In this document: positions 6,181 through 13,174 of the stretch, piece by piece
How the letters are laid out: the number at the start of each line of letters is the position of its first letter
Numbering within the stretch: position 1 is the stretch's first letter
Program-made: the position numbers and the translations under genes
Notes under the pieces: model-generated
Database searches by the model: none
The model's input: only the letters and a program-made list of their open reading frames with translations
What the model was told of the DNA's origin: nothing
From: Pseudomonadota bacterium
GTDB lineage: Bacteria; Pseudomonadota; Gammaproteobacteria; Halothiobacillales; Halothiobacillaceae
DNA: 15,401 nt
Assembly: GCA_021795795.1 (NCBI GenBank)
Contig: JAJYPA010000152.1
Coordinates: 1 to 15,401 of the forward strand
Direction: 5' to 3'

Positions 6181-8250
6181 TTAAAATCCCACTTTTCGAT
6201 AACTGTCACAGGTTTTGTTTGCGCACGCAGAAACCAGGGTATCTGAAAACGTCCTAATGTTCATGTTAGGTTGCCGTTTCAACCGCCGATAGACTGTGCT
6301 GGCAACGGTCAGGGTGAGGGGCGAGATCTTTTCCGAAATAACCTGAGGATCAACATCTTCAATTGGGACCGATAAGGATCGCAATAGATGGTCGAGAATA
6401 CGCTCCTGTCTTTGTCGGTTCGGGATCGCGAACGCAAGCATCCAATCAAACCGCCGAAACACCGCACTATCCAAAGTGCGAACCAGGTTTGTTGCCATGA
6501 TCAGCGTCCCTCGGAAGGAATCCATCTGTTGCAGGAGCTCATTGATCGCCGAGATTTCCCATGGGTGCGAGGCGAACTCTCTGGAGGAAAGGAAGCTATC
6601 CGCCTCGTCTAAGAAAAGTACTCCTCCTCTCGCGTGGCGGAAGGCGGCAGCGATGTTTTGCTCCGTCTCGCCCACATATCGCCCTAGAATATCGGAGGCC
6701 AAGAATTGATGCATCTCCTTGCCTAGGGCCTCGGCTACGTGTTTGGCGAAAGCGGTTTTGCCGGTTCCTGATGGTCCGTGGAGTAGAAGTCTTGCGTCGG
6801 GCAAATGCCGAAGCTGTTGTAGTAATGTTGACAAGTCCTGGTCACATTCCAGCAGACCGATATCAAACGCTAGCACGGGTTCGCGTGAAAACGTGTGCCC
6901 ACGTTGTTCCAACAGCGTTTCCAGGACCTGGCTGGGCACCGAATCCGCCGCAGTGCCCATCAGTCTCAGTGCGCGTGCCGCCTGCTGCACGGCCCCTGAC
7001 GTGAGGCTCGCCTCCTTCGCCCACCGTGTAATGTGCTCCTCAGGTATCGCTAGGCCCTGCAACTGTTGGGCAATGATTTGCTGACGGACAGCCTTCGGCG
7101 GTGCCGTGAACTCCAGCTCGTAGATCATGCGCCGCCGGTAGGCGGGATCAATGGCGTCGATGGAGTTGGAGATCCAAATGGTGGGCACCTTAGCCCGCTC
7201 CAGCAGTCGATTGGTCCAGCCCTTGTGGGCGCCCACTCTGGGCGCCCAGGGGAGCAAGGATGTCACGAACACGTCTTCCACTTCGTCAAAAAGGATCATA
7301 CTGCGGGGTTGGCGCCCAAGGGCCTGTTGGCTGAGCGCGTAAGCTCGGAAGCGGTCGTCGCCTTCGATGGGATTTTGTTCGACGTCCTGGCTACGAACCT
7401 CGACCATAGCCGCATCCAGTGCCTTGGCCAAGGCCAGCGCGTACTCGGTCTTGCCTGTGCCGGGCGCACCGTGGAGTAGGATATGTACGCCAGGCTCCCG
7501 TTCCCGCCAAGCCCCCTCCAGGATCGCCATGAGGCGCTCGCTGTGTGCTGCGAGATGGGGAAAGTCTTCCACGGTCAGGAGGCTGGCCGGCAAGGGATGA
7601 AACAGGGGTGCGAAAAGAGCGTCGTCGTTCTCATGCTCCTGCAACAGCAAAGAGGCCATACCCGGCATCAGGCGGAGTTCCTTCTCGTGCGGACTTTGCA
7701 GCAGACCGCAGCTGCGCAAGACCGAGTTGGGCAGCAGGGCTCGGTGGACTTGCGTCGTATCGAGTTCGAGGGCCTCCGCGAAGAGCACGGCAACTCGATC
7801 CAGAGTCCAATCGTCGAGCTCGTCGAGCACGGCCTCCAAGACATCGTAGGTCTCGGCCAAAGCAGCGAGGAGGAGGATACGCTGCTCTGTCACGTTGAGC
7901 TCCAGACGGGCCGCCAAGCGGGCGACATTCAGAAAAATGGGTGACCCCCGCTCCTCCGGTTTCGGCAGGTCCCGAAGAGCCTCCAGAACCCGGCGCATTT
8001 TGCGGGTAACCGTGGCTTCGTTGTACTCCTCCTCCGTCCAGTCCAGTAGAGTCATGAGCTGACGATCACGAATCAACCACCAATGAGCGCCCATCTGTCG
8101 GCCCCGTAGACGGAGGATGCGCAGCCCCCAATACCGGGCCCACGATTCCAAGGGATCCGGTTCTACCTCCCAGGTGGGCCAAAAGGAGATATCCTCTTCG
8201 AGATCCCAGTCGTCGTCTTGCACGGTATGTGCTGCGGGTTTCCTAGCCAT
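6181..8250 (-). CDS. Tandem AAA+ ATPase (two Cdc48-like ATPase domains)
   Basis: A 689-residue protein with two AAA+ modules. Residues 1-230 form a mainly helical N-terminal region of unknown family, which would select substrate or partner. D1 has Walker A GAPGTGKT (261-268), Walker B MILFDE (D322-E323), a sensor-1 type SNS (361-363) and arginines YRRRM (371-375). D2 has Walker A GPSGTGKT (492-499), a pore-loop-like GRYVGETE (523-530), Walker B VLFLDEAD (D548-E549), sensor 1 ATN (586-588) and VFRRFD with R599-R600. All ATPase residues look intact in both domains. Such proteins usually act as hexamers that unfold or remodel proteins. There is no peptidase domain. A ribosome binding site (AGGAGAG, 8263-8257) precedes the ATG at 8250. 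The gene is divergent from a WYL regulator across a palindromic region and probably co-transcribed with the small acidic protein. Confidence 0.9.
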   Translation of the reverse strand: MARKPAAHTVQDDDWDLEEDISFWPTWEVEPDPLESWARYWGLRILRLRGRQMGAHWWLIRDRQLMTLLDWTEEEYNEATVTRKMRRVLEALRDLPKPEERGSPIFLNVARLAARLELNVTEQRILLLAALAETYDVLEAVLDELDDWTLDRVAVLFAEALELDTTQVHRALLPNSVLRSCGLLQSPHEKELRLMPGMASLLLQEHENDDALFAPLFHPLPASLLTVEDFPHLAAHSERLMAILEGAWREREPGVHILLHGAPGTGKTEYALALAKALDAAMVEVRSQDVEQNPIEGDDRFRAYALSQQALGRQPRSMILFDEVEDVFVTSLLPWAPRVGAHKGWTNRLLERAKVPTIWISNSIDAIDPAYRRRMIYELEFTAPPKAVRQQIIAQQLQGLAIPEEHITRWAKEASLTSGAVQQAARALRLMGTAADSVPSQVLETLLEQRGHTFSREPVLAFDIGLLECDQDLSTLLQQLRHLPDARLLLHGPSGTGKTAFAKHVAEALGKEMHQFLASDILGRYVGETEQNIAAAFRHARGGVLFLDEADSFLSSREFASHPWEISAINELLQQMDSFRGTLIMATNLVRTLDSAVFRRFDWMLAFAIPNRQRQERILDHLLRSLSVPIEDVDPQVISEKISPLTLTVASTVYRRLKRQPNMNIRTFSDTLVSACANKTCDSYRKVGF

Positions 8251-8277
8251 GATCTACTCTCCTGCGATTTCCTGGGT

Positions 8278-8306
8278 GCTATACTGACCGAAGAACGCGA
8301 CCATAA
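8278..8306 (-). promoter_or_regulatory. Candidate promoter of the AAA+ ATPase operon
   Basis: On the minus strand TATAGC (8283-8278) is a reasonable -10, 17 bases downstream of TTATGG (8306-8301), a weak -35. This would give a leader of about 20 bases containing the ribosome binding site. The central palindrome at 8297-8313 covers the -35 region, so a bound regulator would block this promoter. Confidence 0.35.
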
Positions 8307-8326
8307 CGGTCGCATACAAACGGTCA
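8285..8326. promoter_or_regulatory. Nested palindromic operator in the divergent AAA / WYL promoter region
   Basis: Four half-sites sharing GACC/GGTC are arranged symmetrically. The inner pair is GCGACC (8297-8302) and GGTCGC (8308-8313) around ATAAC. The outer pair is TGACCG (8285-8290) and CGGTCA (8321-8326). The only regulator encoded beside it is the WYL protein, so it is the likely ligand-responsive repressor or activator of both divergent operons. A rightward -10 candidate TATACT (8280-8285) abuts the left outer half-site. The symmetry is directly visible; the binding protein is inferred. Confidence 0.65.
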
Positions 8327-8340
8327 GGAGTCGCTTTCCC

Positions 8341-9384
8341 GTGCGTGAAGAAAGCCAGTTTTTCCGCCGCTTCCAGATACTGCAGCAACTCTCCAGCGGT
8401 CGACACGCCCGACGGAGCGTGGGCCAGCTACAACGCACCCTCTCGCAACAGGGAATTGAGACCACCCGGCGCACCATCGAGCGGGACCTCCATTGGCTCA
8501 GTCGATTCTTTCCAATAACTACGGATGCGTCTCGGCCTCAGGGATGGTTCTGGCAGGCGGATCGGGAAAGCATTCAAATTCCACGGATGGATAGCCTGAC
8601 GGCACTGGCCTTGCTCTTGGCTCATGAGACGCTTCGACCGATTTTTCCGCCCGCTTTGTTGGAAAACTGGGAGCGCTACCAACGGAATGCGGAGCGAGCC
8701 TTGGCCGAATCCTCCTTGGGCGATTGGCGTCGTCACGTGACCGTGCTGTCCTCCAGTGTGCAATCGCCGCCCTACCTACCGGACTGGACCTTGTCGCAGA
8801 TCCTCGAAGCTCTGGAAGGCCGTTGTCAGCTGGTCTTCATTTACCACGCACAGGGACAAGCGGATAGTAAAAAACACCGTGTCAGCCCTTGGGGTGTTGT
8901 ACTCCAAGAGGGCACCCTGTACCTAGTCGCCTACCACCACGGGCGGGAGACTCCGTTACTCTATGCCAGTCATCGCATGAGCAAAGTACGACGACAGAAG
9001 GAACCGGCCCAGGAGATGCCAGCGGATTTTTCCGTGAAGGCCTTCGCCAAAAGCAATCTCCGCTTTGCCGACGCGGGCTCCACGATTACTCTGAGGGTTC
9101 AAGCCAAGCGGGAGATTGCCCATCTGTTAGAAGAGCGCCCGATCGGAGCCCATCAGATGATCGAGTCGCGCGGACGGACTTGGGTAACCTTTCGATCGGA
9201 AGTCGAGGACTCCGAGGCTCTTCGCTGGTGGATTCTGAGCTTCGGCACGGGCCTGAGAGTCCTGGCTCCTGGCGATTTAGTAGAATCGCTTCGGGAAACG
9301 ACTGCAACCATGGCAGGATACTATACTCGACGCCTCCGAGAGACCCGACCAAACATGCCCACTCCAATAGCAGATATTTCATGA
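8341..9384 (+). CDS. WYL-domain transcriptional regulator with N-terminal HTH (DeoR-type)
   Basis: A 347-residue protein from a GTG start at 8341, preceded by AGGAG (8326-8330) with a 10-base gap. No in-frame ATG in this region serves, because the upstream ATG at 8218 would overlap the divergent ATPase coding region and skip the promoter. Residues 5-60 form a winged HTH with SVGQLQRTL and TTRRTIERDLHWL. The WYL domain (about 160-215) has LVFIYH, HRVSPWGVVLQEGTLYLVAY and SHRMSKVR. A WCX-type C-terminal region (about 240-340) has ERPIGAHQMI and LRWWILSFG. WYL regulators sense nucleotide or nucleic-acid ligands and often control defence operons. The stop overlaps the start of the ADP-ribosylglycohydrolase gene (ATGA). 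The nested palindrome just upstream suggests autoregulation and control of the divergent ATPase operon. Confidence 0.88.
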   Translation: MREESQFFRRFQILQQLSSGRHARRSVGQLQRTLSQQGIETTRRTIERDLHWLSRFFPITTDASRPQGWFWQADRESIQIPRMDSLTALALLLAHETLRPIFPPALLENWERYQRNAERALAESSLGDWRRHVTVLSSSVQSPPYLPDWTLSQILEALEGRCQLVFIYHAQGQADSKKHRVSPWGVVLQEGTLYLVAYHHGRETPLLYASHRMSKVRRQKEPAQEMPADFSVKAFAKSNLRFADAGSTITLRVQAKREIAHLLEERPIGAHQMIESRGRTWVTFRSEVEDSEALRWWILSFGTGLRVLAPGDLVESLRETTATMAGYYTRRLRETRPNMPTPIADIS

Positions 9385-10394
9385 CCATCGACATAGCCGA
9401 TCGCATCTGGGGCGGGTTTCTGGGAGGCGCCATCGGCGATGCGCTGGGGGAACCCCTGGAGTTTTTGTCCAAAGAGGAGCGCCTTCAGCGTTGGGGACCC
9501 TCTGGAGTACAAAATTTTGTCTATCCCGACGGCATGGGCCGGTTTACCGACGATACCCAGATGACCTTGTTCACGGCAGAGGCCCTCATCCTCCACGTTA
9601 AAACCCGGGAACCTTTATTGGTAGCCCTGCACAAGGCCTATCTGCGCTGGCTTGCCACCCAGAAACTACCTAGTCGCATTCCATCCGATACCTACCTCCA
9701 CGAGGGCTTCTTGCTCGACGAGCCGATTCTGCATCAGCGTATGGGGCCAGGACGTACCTGCCTGCGCGCCTTGATGGAGGCGACCGATCTGGGAATGCCT
9801 GTCGTTAATGATAGTAAAGGCTGTGGCGGGCTGATGCGAGTAGCACCCATCGGTTTCTGGGCAGCTATGCACGCTGAAGACTGGGAGATCCGCCGAACGT
9901 TCACCGTAGCCAGCCAAGCGGCACAACTGACCCACGGGAATCCATGTGGCTACCTGACGGCGGGCTTCTTTGCCGTGTTGATCCGCCAAGTAACCCTGGG
10001 GGTATCGCTCGACGGTGCGCTAACGGAAACACTGCCGTTCCTCGAAAAGCTTGGGGGCATTGGTGCACGAGTCCGGAACTCGATCATTATCGTGCGGAAG
10101 CTTGCAGAGAAGAGGCTTCCATGGGAACTTGCAATCCCCGAGCTGGGAGCGGGATGGGTGGCCGAGGAGATACTTGCGATCGTAGTATATCTCGGCTTGG
10201 CAGCACCAGACTTTACGACAGGTATCCTTCAGGCATCCAACCATCCAGGGGATGCGGATTCGGTGGGGGCTATTGCAGGGCAACTGCTGGGGGCAATACG
10301 CGGCAGAAATATGCTCATTCCTGGTCTTGCTGATCGGCTAGAAGGACACTCTGCCCTCGCACTGGCGGCGTCCAAATTCTTTGAGGTGAGCTGA
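9381..10394 (+). CDS. ADP-ribosylglycohydrolase (ARH/DraG family)
   Basis: A 337-residue hydrolase that removes ADP-ribose from a modified protein, nucleic acid or small molecule. The fold signature is complete: GGFLGGAIGDALGEPLE (11-27), the first metal-binding motif FTDDTQMT (T56, D57, D58), GCGGLMRVAP (147-156) and the second metal site NHPGDADSVGAIAG (D291, D293, S294). All catalytic and magnesium ligands expected for the family are present, so it should be active. The start at 9381 shares ATGA with the end of the WYL gene, which indicates translational coupling; a longer open frame beginning at 8889 only reads antisense-like sequence in the WYL gene. No ADP-ribosyltransferase is encoded in the window, so the source of the modification is unknown: host, phage, or an unrecognised partner gene. 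A candidate terminator follows 33 bases after the stop. Confidence 0.93.
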   Translation: MTIDIADRIWGGFLGGAIGDALGEPLEFLSKEERLQRWGPSGVQNFVYPDGMGRFTDDTQMTLFTAEALILHVKTREPLLVALHKAYLRWLATQKLPSRIPSDTYLHEGFLLDEPILHQRMGPGRTCLRALMEATDLGMPVVNDSKGCGGLMRVAPIGFWAAMHAEDWEIRRTFTVASQAAQLTHGNPCGYLTAGFFAVLIRQVTLGVSLDGALTETLPFLEKLGGIGARVRNSIIIVRKLAEKRLPWELAIPELGAGWVAEEILAIVVYLGLAAPDFTTGILQASNHPGDADSVGAIAGQLLGAIRGRNMLIPGLADRLEGHSALALAASKFFEVS

Positions 10395-10426
10395 TAGCCA
10401 GACTACACTTAGTAACCGAATATAGT

Positions 10427-10450
10427 GCAGAGAGTGGTCTGCTAGTTTTT
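10427..10450 (+). terminator. Candidate intrinsic terminator of the WYL / ADP-ribosylglycohydrolase operon
   Basis: GCAGA (10427-10431) and TCTGC (10438-10442) form a 5-base stem with a 6-base loop, followed by TAG and five T's. The stem is short, so termination may be partial, leaving some read-through into the nuclease genes 30 bases downstream. Confidence 0.4.
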
Positions 10451-10479
10451 CTGTTTAAGGTCCAAACAGTGGGAGCAAA

Positions 10480-11346
10480 ATGCGTCACGAAAAGCTACGA
10501 GAAACCAGCATTGTGGATGACTATCTAACCACCCACGGGACTAATCAGGCCCGCCTCAAACAACTCTACAAGCTGCTTTGCAATAGTGGAGACGGTTCTG
10601 AAATCCCCCTCGCTACTACCGGTAACCTAGTGCCACGGTTAAAAGAACTGCGCGACCTGTTCGCGAAGAAAGCTGAAACCATCGCATGTAACCTGCCTAA
10701 GGATCACCCTTTCGCCATGCCTTTCGGGCTTCTGGGCGATTTGTCTATCGCACAATTGCACGAAACGACTCACACCAAAATGCTAGCTTGGCTTCTCGAC
10801 CCAAGCAAGCCGCACGGATTCGGAACGGCTATGCTTCACGCTTTGCTGAATGAAGCTGGAGCCAACATCCCTGATGTGACCGAAGTCCGGGTGACCCCCG
10901 AGTACTCCTTGCGCGATGGGGTCGGGCGAGTCGACATATTCGCTACCGGCGGCACGACAGGATCCACTCCCAAGATCTGGGGGTTATGGATCGAGGCGAA
11001 GTCAAAATGGACGACACAGGAAGGTATTAAGCAGTTGGGACGCTACGAACAGGATCGCGCGCACTGGCGCAGTAAAACTGCTGGCCAGGACTATGGGATT
11101 TTCCTCACACCGGATGGCCGGCACGCGCACAGTACGCGTAATCACAAGCAGTGGCTACCTCTCTCCTATACCCGTTTGGCGAAGATACTCTGGCAGGAGG
11201 CCAACAAAAACCATCGTCTCGCGGCGGGATTCGAGTGGCTCCGGCTTTACCTATCCGGCATCATCAAAGAATATGCAGGAATTTATTGGGATTCCCTAGA
11301 CACATTGCCCTACTTTCAACTCCTTGAGCTCGAAGCTTCACTATGA
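10480..11346 (+). CDS. PD-(D/E)XK superfamily nuclease
   Basis: A 288-residue protein with the layout of the PDDEXK_4-type nucleases (Pfam PF14281 by recall). The conserved entry helix is LHETTHTKMLAWLLDPSKPH (93-112), with E95 as the usual acidic residue. The core is GRVDIFA (D152), then LWIEAKSKW with E172 and K174, then IKQLGRYEQ with Q185 and Y189. The four-part D / ExK / Q-x-x-x-Y motif is intact, so metal-dependent DNA cleavage is expected. A GGGAG ribosome binding site precedes the ATG. The stop overlaps the start of the next gene (ATGA), so the two proteins are made together. Many relatives are found in defence islands. There is no methyltransferase nearby, so this is not a classical restriction-modification pair. 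Confidence 0.85.
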   Translation: MRHEKLRETSIVDDYLTTHGTNQARLKQLYKLLCNSGDGSEIPLATTGNLVPRLKELRDLFAKKAETIACNLPKDHPFAMPFGLLGDLSIAQLHETTHTKMLAWLLDPSKPHGFGTAMLHALLNEAGANIPDVTEVRVTPEYSLRDGVGRVDIFATGGTTGSTPKIWGLWIEAKSKWTTQEGIKQLGRYEQDRAHWRSKTAGQDYGIFLTPDGRHAHSTRNHKQWLPLSYTRLAKILWQEANKNHRLAAGFEWLRLYLSGIIKEYAGIYWDSLDTLPYFQLLELEASL

Positions 11347-11945
11347 AACCCGAAGGCGCATTTGCGATTTACCTAGACTACGCTCCTGAGATGGAGTTCA
11401 TGAAGAGAGGCGATAGCGAGGACACAGCCTTTACCGAGTCGATGCAGGCTATTGTTCAAGAAGCCAAAGATCGGCAGATCCTCCTTCACGAGGCCCAAAA
11501 AGTGTATCGTCTCGCGGCGCGATGTTTTTTTGATCAGGTCGTCAACCCATTTCAAGAAATTCTGAAAAACCTGGCTGGGGAGAGATACAATGTAAAAAGT
11601 AAGAAGCGGATCATAATTATCGAAGGAGTCCATCTGTGGCAATTCAGATCCAAAGATGACAAATTATTGTTCGAGGTTGGTTTTTTGTTTTCATCAACCC
11701 AGGGAAAATGTATAGCCACACCGTGGTTTTGGAGTAGCGGAAAAGCGCTAAATTTAAATCGTGATCAACTGGCTGAAAAGTTGGGGAAGTTTTCTTTTCC
11801 GCGCACGGGGAACTGGTACCCAGGTGCCCTGATCGCAAATTCTGTCGAATATTGTACAACGAGTGATATAAAAAAATTGAATAGCGATCTGATATCGCCA
11901 ATCGAATTCGCGGTTAAAGCGATTGTGAAACAAATTGAACGTTAA
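11343..11945 (+). CDS. Unrecognised partner of the PD-(D/E)XK nuclease
   Basis: A 200-residue protein translated from an ATG that overlaps the nuclease stop codon (ATGA). It shows alternating beta and helix character: an N-terminal acidic helix (about 20-60), strands around KKRIIIIEG and LLFEVGFLFSS, then a tryptophan-containing segment (TPWFWSSG), with no signal peptide, transmembrane helix or known catalytic motif. I do not recognise the family. Strict coupling to the nuclease suggests a specificity subunit, inhibitor or antitoxin-like partner. The coding DNA becomes markedly AT-rich toward the 3' end, which suggests foreign origin or a boundary of the cargo. Confidence 0.7.
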   Translation: MKPEGAFAIYLDYAPEMEFMKRGDSEDTAFTESMQAIVQEAKDRQILLHEAQKVYRLAARCFFDQVVNPFQEILKNLAGERYNVKSKKRIIIIEGVHLWQFRSKDDKLLFEVGFLFSSTQGKCIATPWFWSSGKALNLNRDQLAEKLGKFSFPRTGNWYPGALIANSVEYCTTSDIKKLNSDLISPIEFAVKAIVKQIER

Positions 11946-12281
11946 GAGCCATTTTTTAAAAACAGAAATACCTGGCTCAGGCAATGTGCAGAAAAATGTA
12001 CAGCTTGCATGGTGTCTATTGGTTAATGTTATCGGGACTTATCGGCAATAGACAGCCGGGATTTGTCAACAGGAAAATGATCAGAGTACCGAGTGGCAGC
12101 TTTCGCTGCGTTCCTATCATTGGTGTGTTCTCTGCTGAATAACCGCGTGGCCAGTCTTTACAGCAGCAATAGGCATGGACGCCCCTATCATCAGCTCTAT
12201 GCGCAAAAACAATGCCGATAGTTCTCACATAGCTCGCTCAATGTGGGTAATTCGCCCCGGAAAGCAAGTGCCATAACGCTT
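11946..12281. other. Non-coding region between convergent nuclease and replication operons
   Basis: A 336-base stretch downstream of both flanking operons. It holds GAGCCA/TGGCTC (11946-11978, 21-base AT-rich loop), a 9-base inverted repeat with internal direct repeats (12013-12054), and a small hairpin GCAGC-TTTC-GCTGC (12096-12109). None has a T-run typical of an intrinsic terminator. A leftward 70-codon open frame (12016-12228) has no recognisable features and lacks a clear ribosome binding site. Proximity to the replication genes makes it a possible origin of replication, but there are no extended iterons. Confidence 0.45.
12013..12054. repeat. 9-base inverted repeat enclosing two TTATCGG direct repeats
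   Basis: TGTCTATTG (12013-12021) and CAATAGACA (12046-12054) are exact reverse complements. Inside the 24-base interval TTATCGG occurs at 12029-12035 and 12039-12045, a 10-base period. The combination looks like a protein-binding site or replication initiation structure. A TTGACA on the minus strand follows at 12066-12061. Confidence 0.55.
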
Positions 12282-12734
12282 TCACTTGTAATCTACGAAG
12301 TCCCAGGCAAGTTGTCCATTGGGCTCCATAAAATAGGGTGCTTCGGTGACTGATCCAGATCTTGCGGTTATAGGGGATGCCGCGATGGCCTCAAGGTAGG
12401 CCAACAGCCGCCGGCGTTTCTTGTTTACCGCCTGCCGGGAGCAGCCCATCATCCTGGCGAGTTGTGCTTGGCTTGCACTCGGGAACTCTATGCGTAAGGC
12501 CACTAGCTTGCGGAGTGTGGGGGGAGCGAGCCGAACGAGTCTATCCACGTCAGGATTGGCTACATCCAAAGGCTGTAAGGATGCTTCTGTTGCCAAGTCC
12601 TCCAGCAATTCCCCGCCCTGGGCGTGCTGCTGCCTTATGCGGCGATTTACAAGCGCCTGCGGAGTCGTCTTGACAAGTTGCGGGTCGTTCTGGAGCAACC
12701 ACAAGTCGGCGGGATCAAGGTGCGAGGATCTCAT
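12282..12734 (-). CDS. HTH DNA-binding protein, last gene of the replication operon
   Basis: A 150-residue protein from the ATG at 12734, which overlaps the upstream stop as ATGA and is preceded by GAGGAGGAGAGCG. A longer frame back to 12806 lies inside the preceding gene and is less likely. Residues about 72-114 form a sigma-70 region-4-like HTH: PPTLRKLVALRIEFP, then SQAQLARMMGCSRQAVNKKR with the recognition helix near SRQAVNKKRRR. The N-terminal 70 residues are predicted helical without a known domain; the C-terminal 35 are probably flexible. A replication-control or operon repressor role is plausible from position. A short stem CAAGTG/CACTTG (12265-12288) overlaps the stop codon but lacks a T-run. 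Confidence 0.7.
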   Translation of the reverse strand: MRSSHLDPADLWLLQNDPQLVKTTPQALVNRRIRQQHAQGGELLEDLATEASLQPLDVANPDVDRLVRLAPPTLRKLVALRIEFPSASQAQLARMMGCSRQAVNKKRRRLLAYLEAIAASPITARSGSVTEAPYFMEPNGQLAWDFVDYK

Positions 12735-13174
12735 CGCTCTCCTCCTCGCGAGTTTATCTCGTCTGAGTTGAAGTGGGAGCATTTTCGCATCGCTCTTGGC
12801 CAGCATGCGCTTCCATCGGGTGACAGTCCGCTACGCGTGAGAGCGCAACGGCCAAGGCCATATGCAGAGTCGCCTATATCTTGCGACATGGGCCAGAAAT
12901 TTCCGCAGCTACAGCAGTGTAAAGATTCCAATTTCCGGGTCATAGCTGACCGCTGTTTGCCATTCTCAGCATGGATGGCAGCCGTGCGATTTTCGGACTG
13001 TTCCATGCGCTCTGATGCCACCAAAGAAAGAATAGCGGAACGGTGCTCCCGGATTGCCTGCCGCAGTTCGTCGGTGAGCAATCCAGAAGGCCGAACCATG
13101 AAGCGGTCGCCCTTAACGGTGAGGGCGAGGCCCAGGCTCCTGAGTTCCGCCAAAAGAGAATCAGAACTCTTCAT
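12731..13174 (-). CDS. TubC_N-like domain protein with cysteine-rich C-terminus
   Basis: A 147-residue protein. Residues 5-53 match the TubC N-terminal docking-domain pattern: SLLAELRSLGLALTVKGDRF, then RPSGLLTDELRQAIREHRSAIL. This small fold is known from megasynthase docking but also appears in proteins beside plasmid and island primases. Residues 86-135 contain six cysteines (C87, C88, C90, C110, C124, C132) in a zinc-ribbon-like spacing, suggesting metal and possibly DNA or RNA binding. The start lies inside the end of the helicase gene (14-base overlap), with GGAGG 6-7 bases upstream, and the stop overlaps the HTH gene. No biosynthetic genes are present, so the docking fold probably mediates protein contact within the replication module. 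Confidence 0.75.
   Translation of the reverse strand: MKSSDSLLAELRSLGLALTVKGDRFMVRPSGLLTDELRQAIREHRSAILSLVASERMEQSENRTAAIHAENGKQRSAMTRKLESLHCCSCGNFWPMSQDIGDSAYGLGRCALTRSGLSPDGSACWPRAMRKCSHFNSDEINSRGGER

Noticed and set aside
8218..8340. Upstream ATG start for the WYL regulator
   Set aside because: It would overlap the divergent ATPase coding region and place the operator inside the gene; the added residues do not resemble the family.
8889..9380. N-terminal extension of the ADP-ribosylglycohydrolase frame
   Set aside because: This part lies out of frame inside the WYL gene; the true start shares ATGA with the WYL stop and gives the normal family N-terminus.
12016..12228. Leftward 70-codon open frame in the convergent intergenic region
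   Set aside because: No domain, no ribosome binding site, and it covers the inverted repeat structure at 12013-12054.
12265..12288. CAAGTG/CACTTG stem as terminator of the replication operon
   Set aside because: The 6-base stem overlaps the stop codon and is followed by CTTTCC rather than a T-run, so support is too weak.
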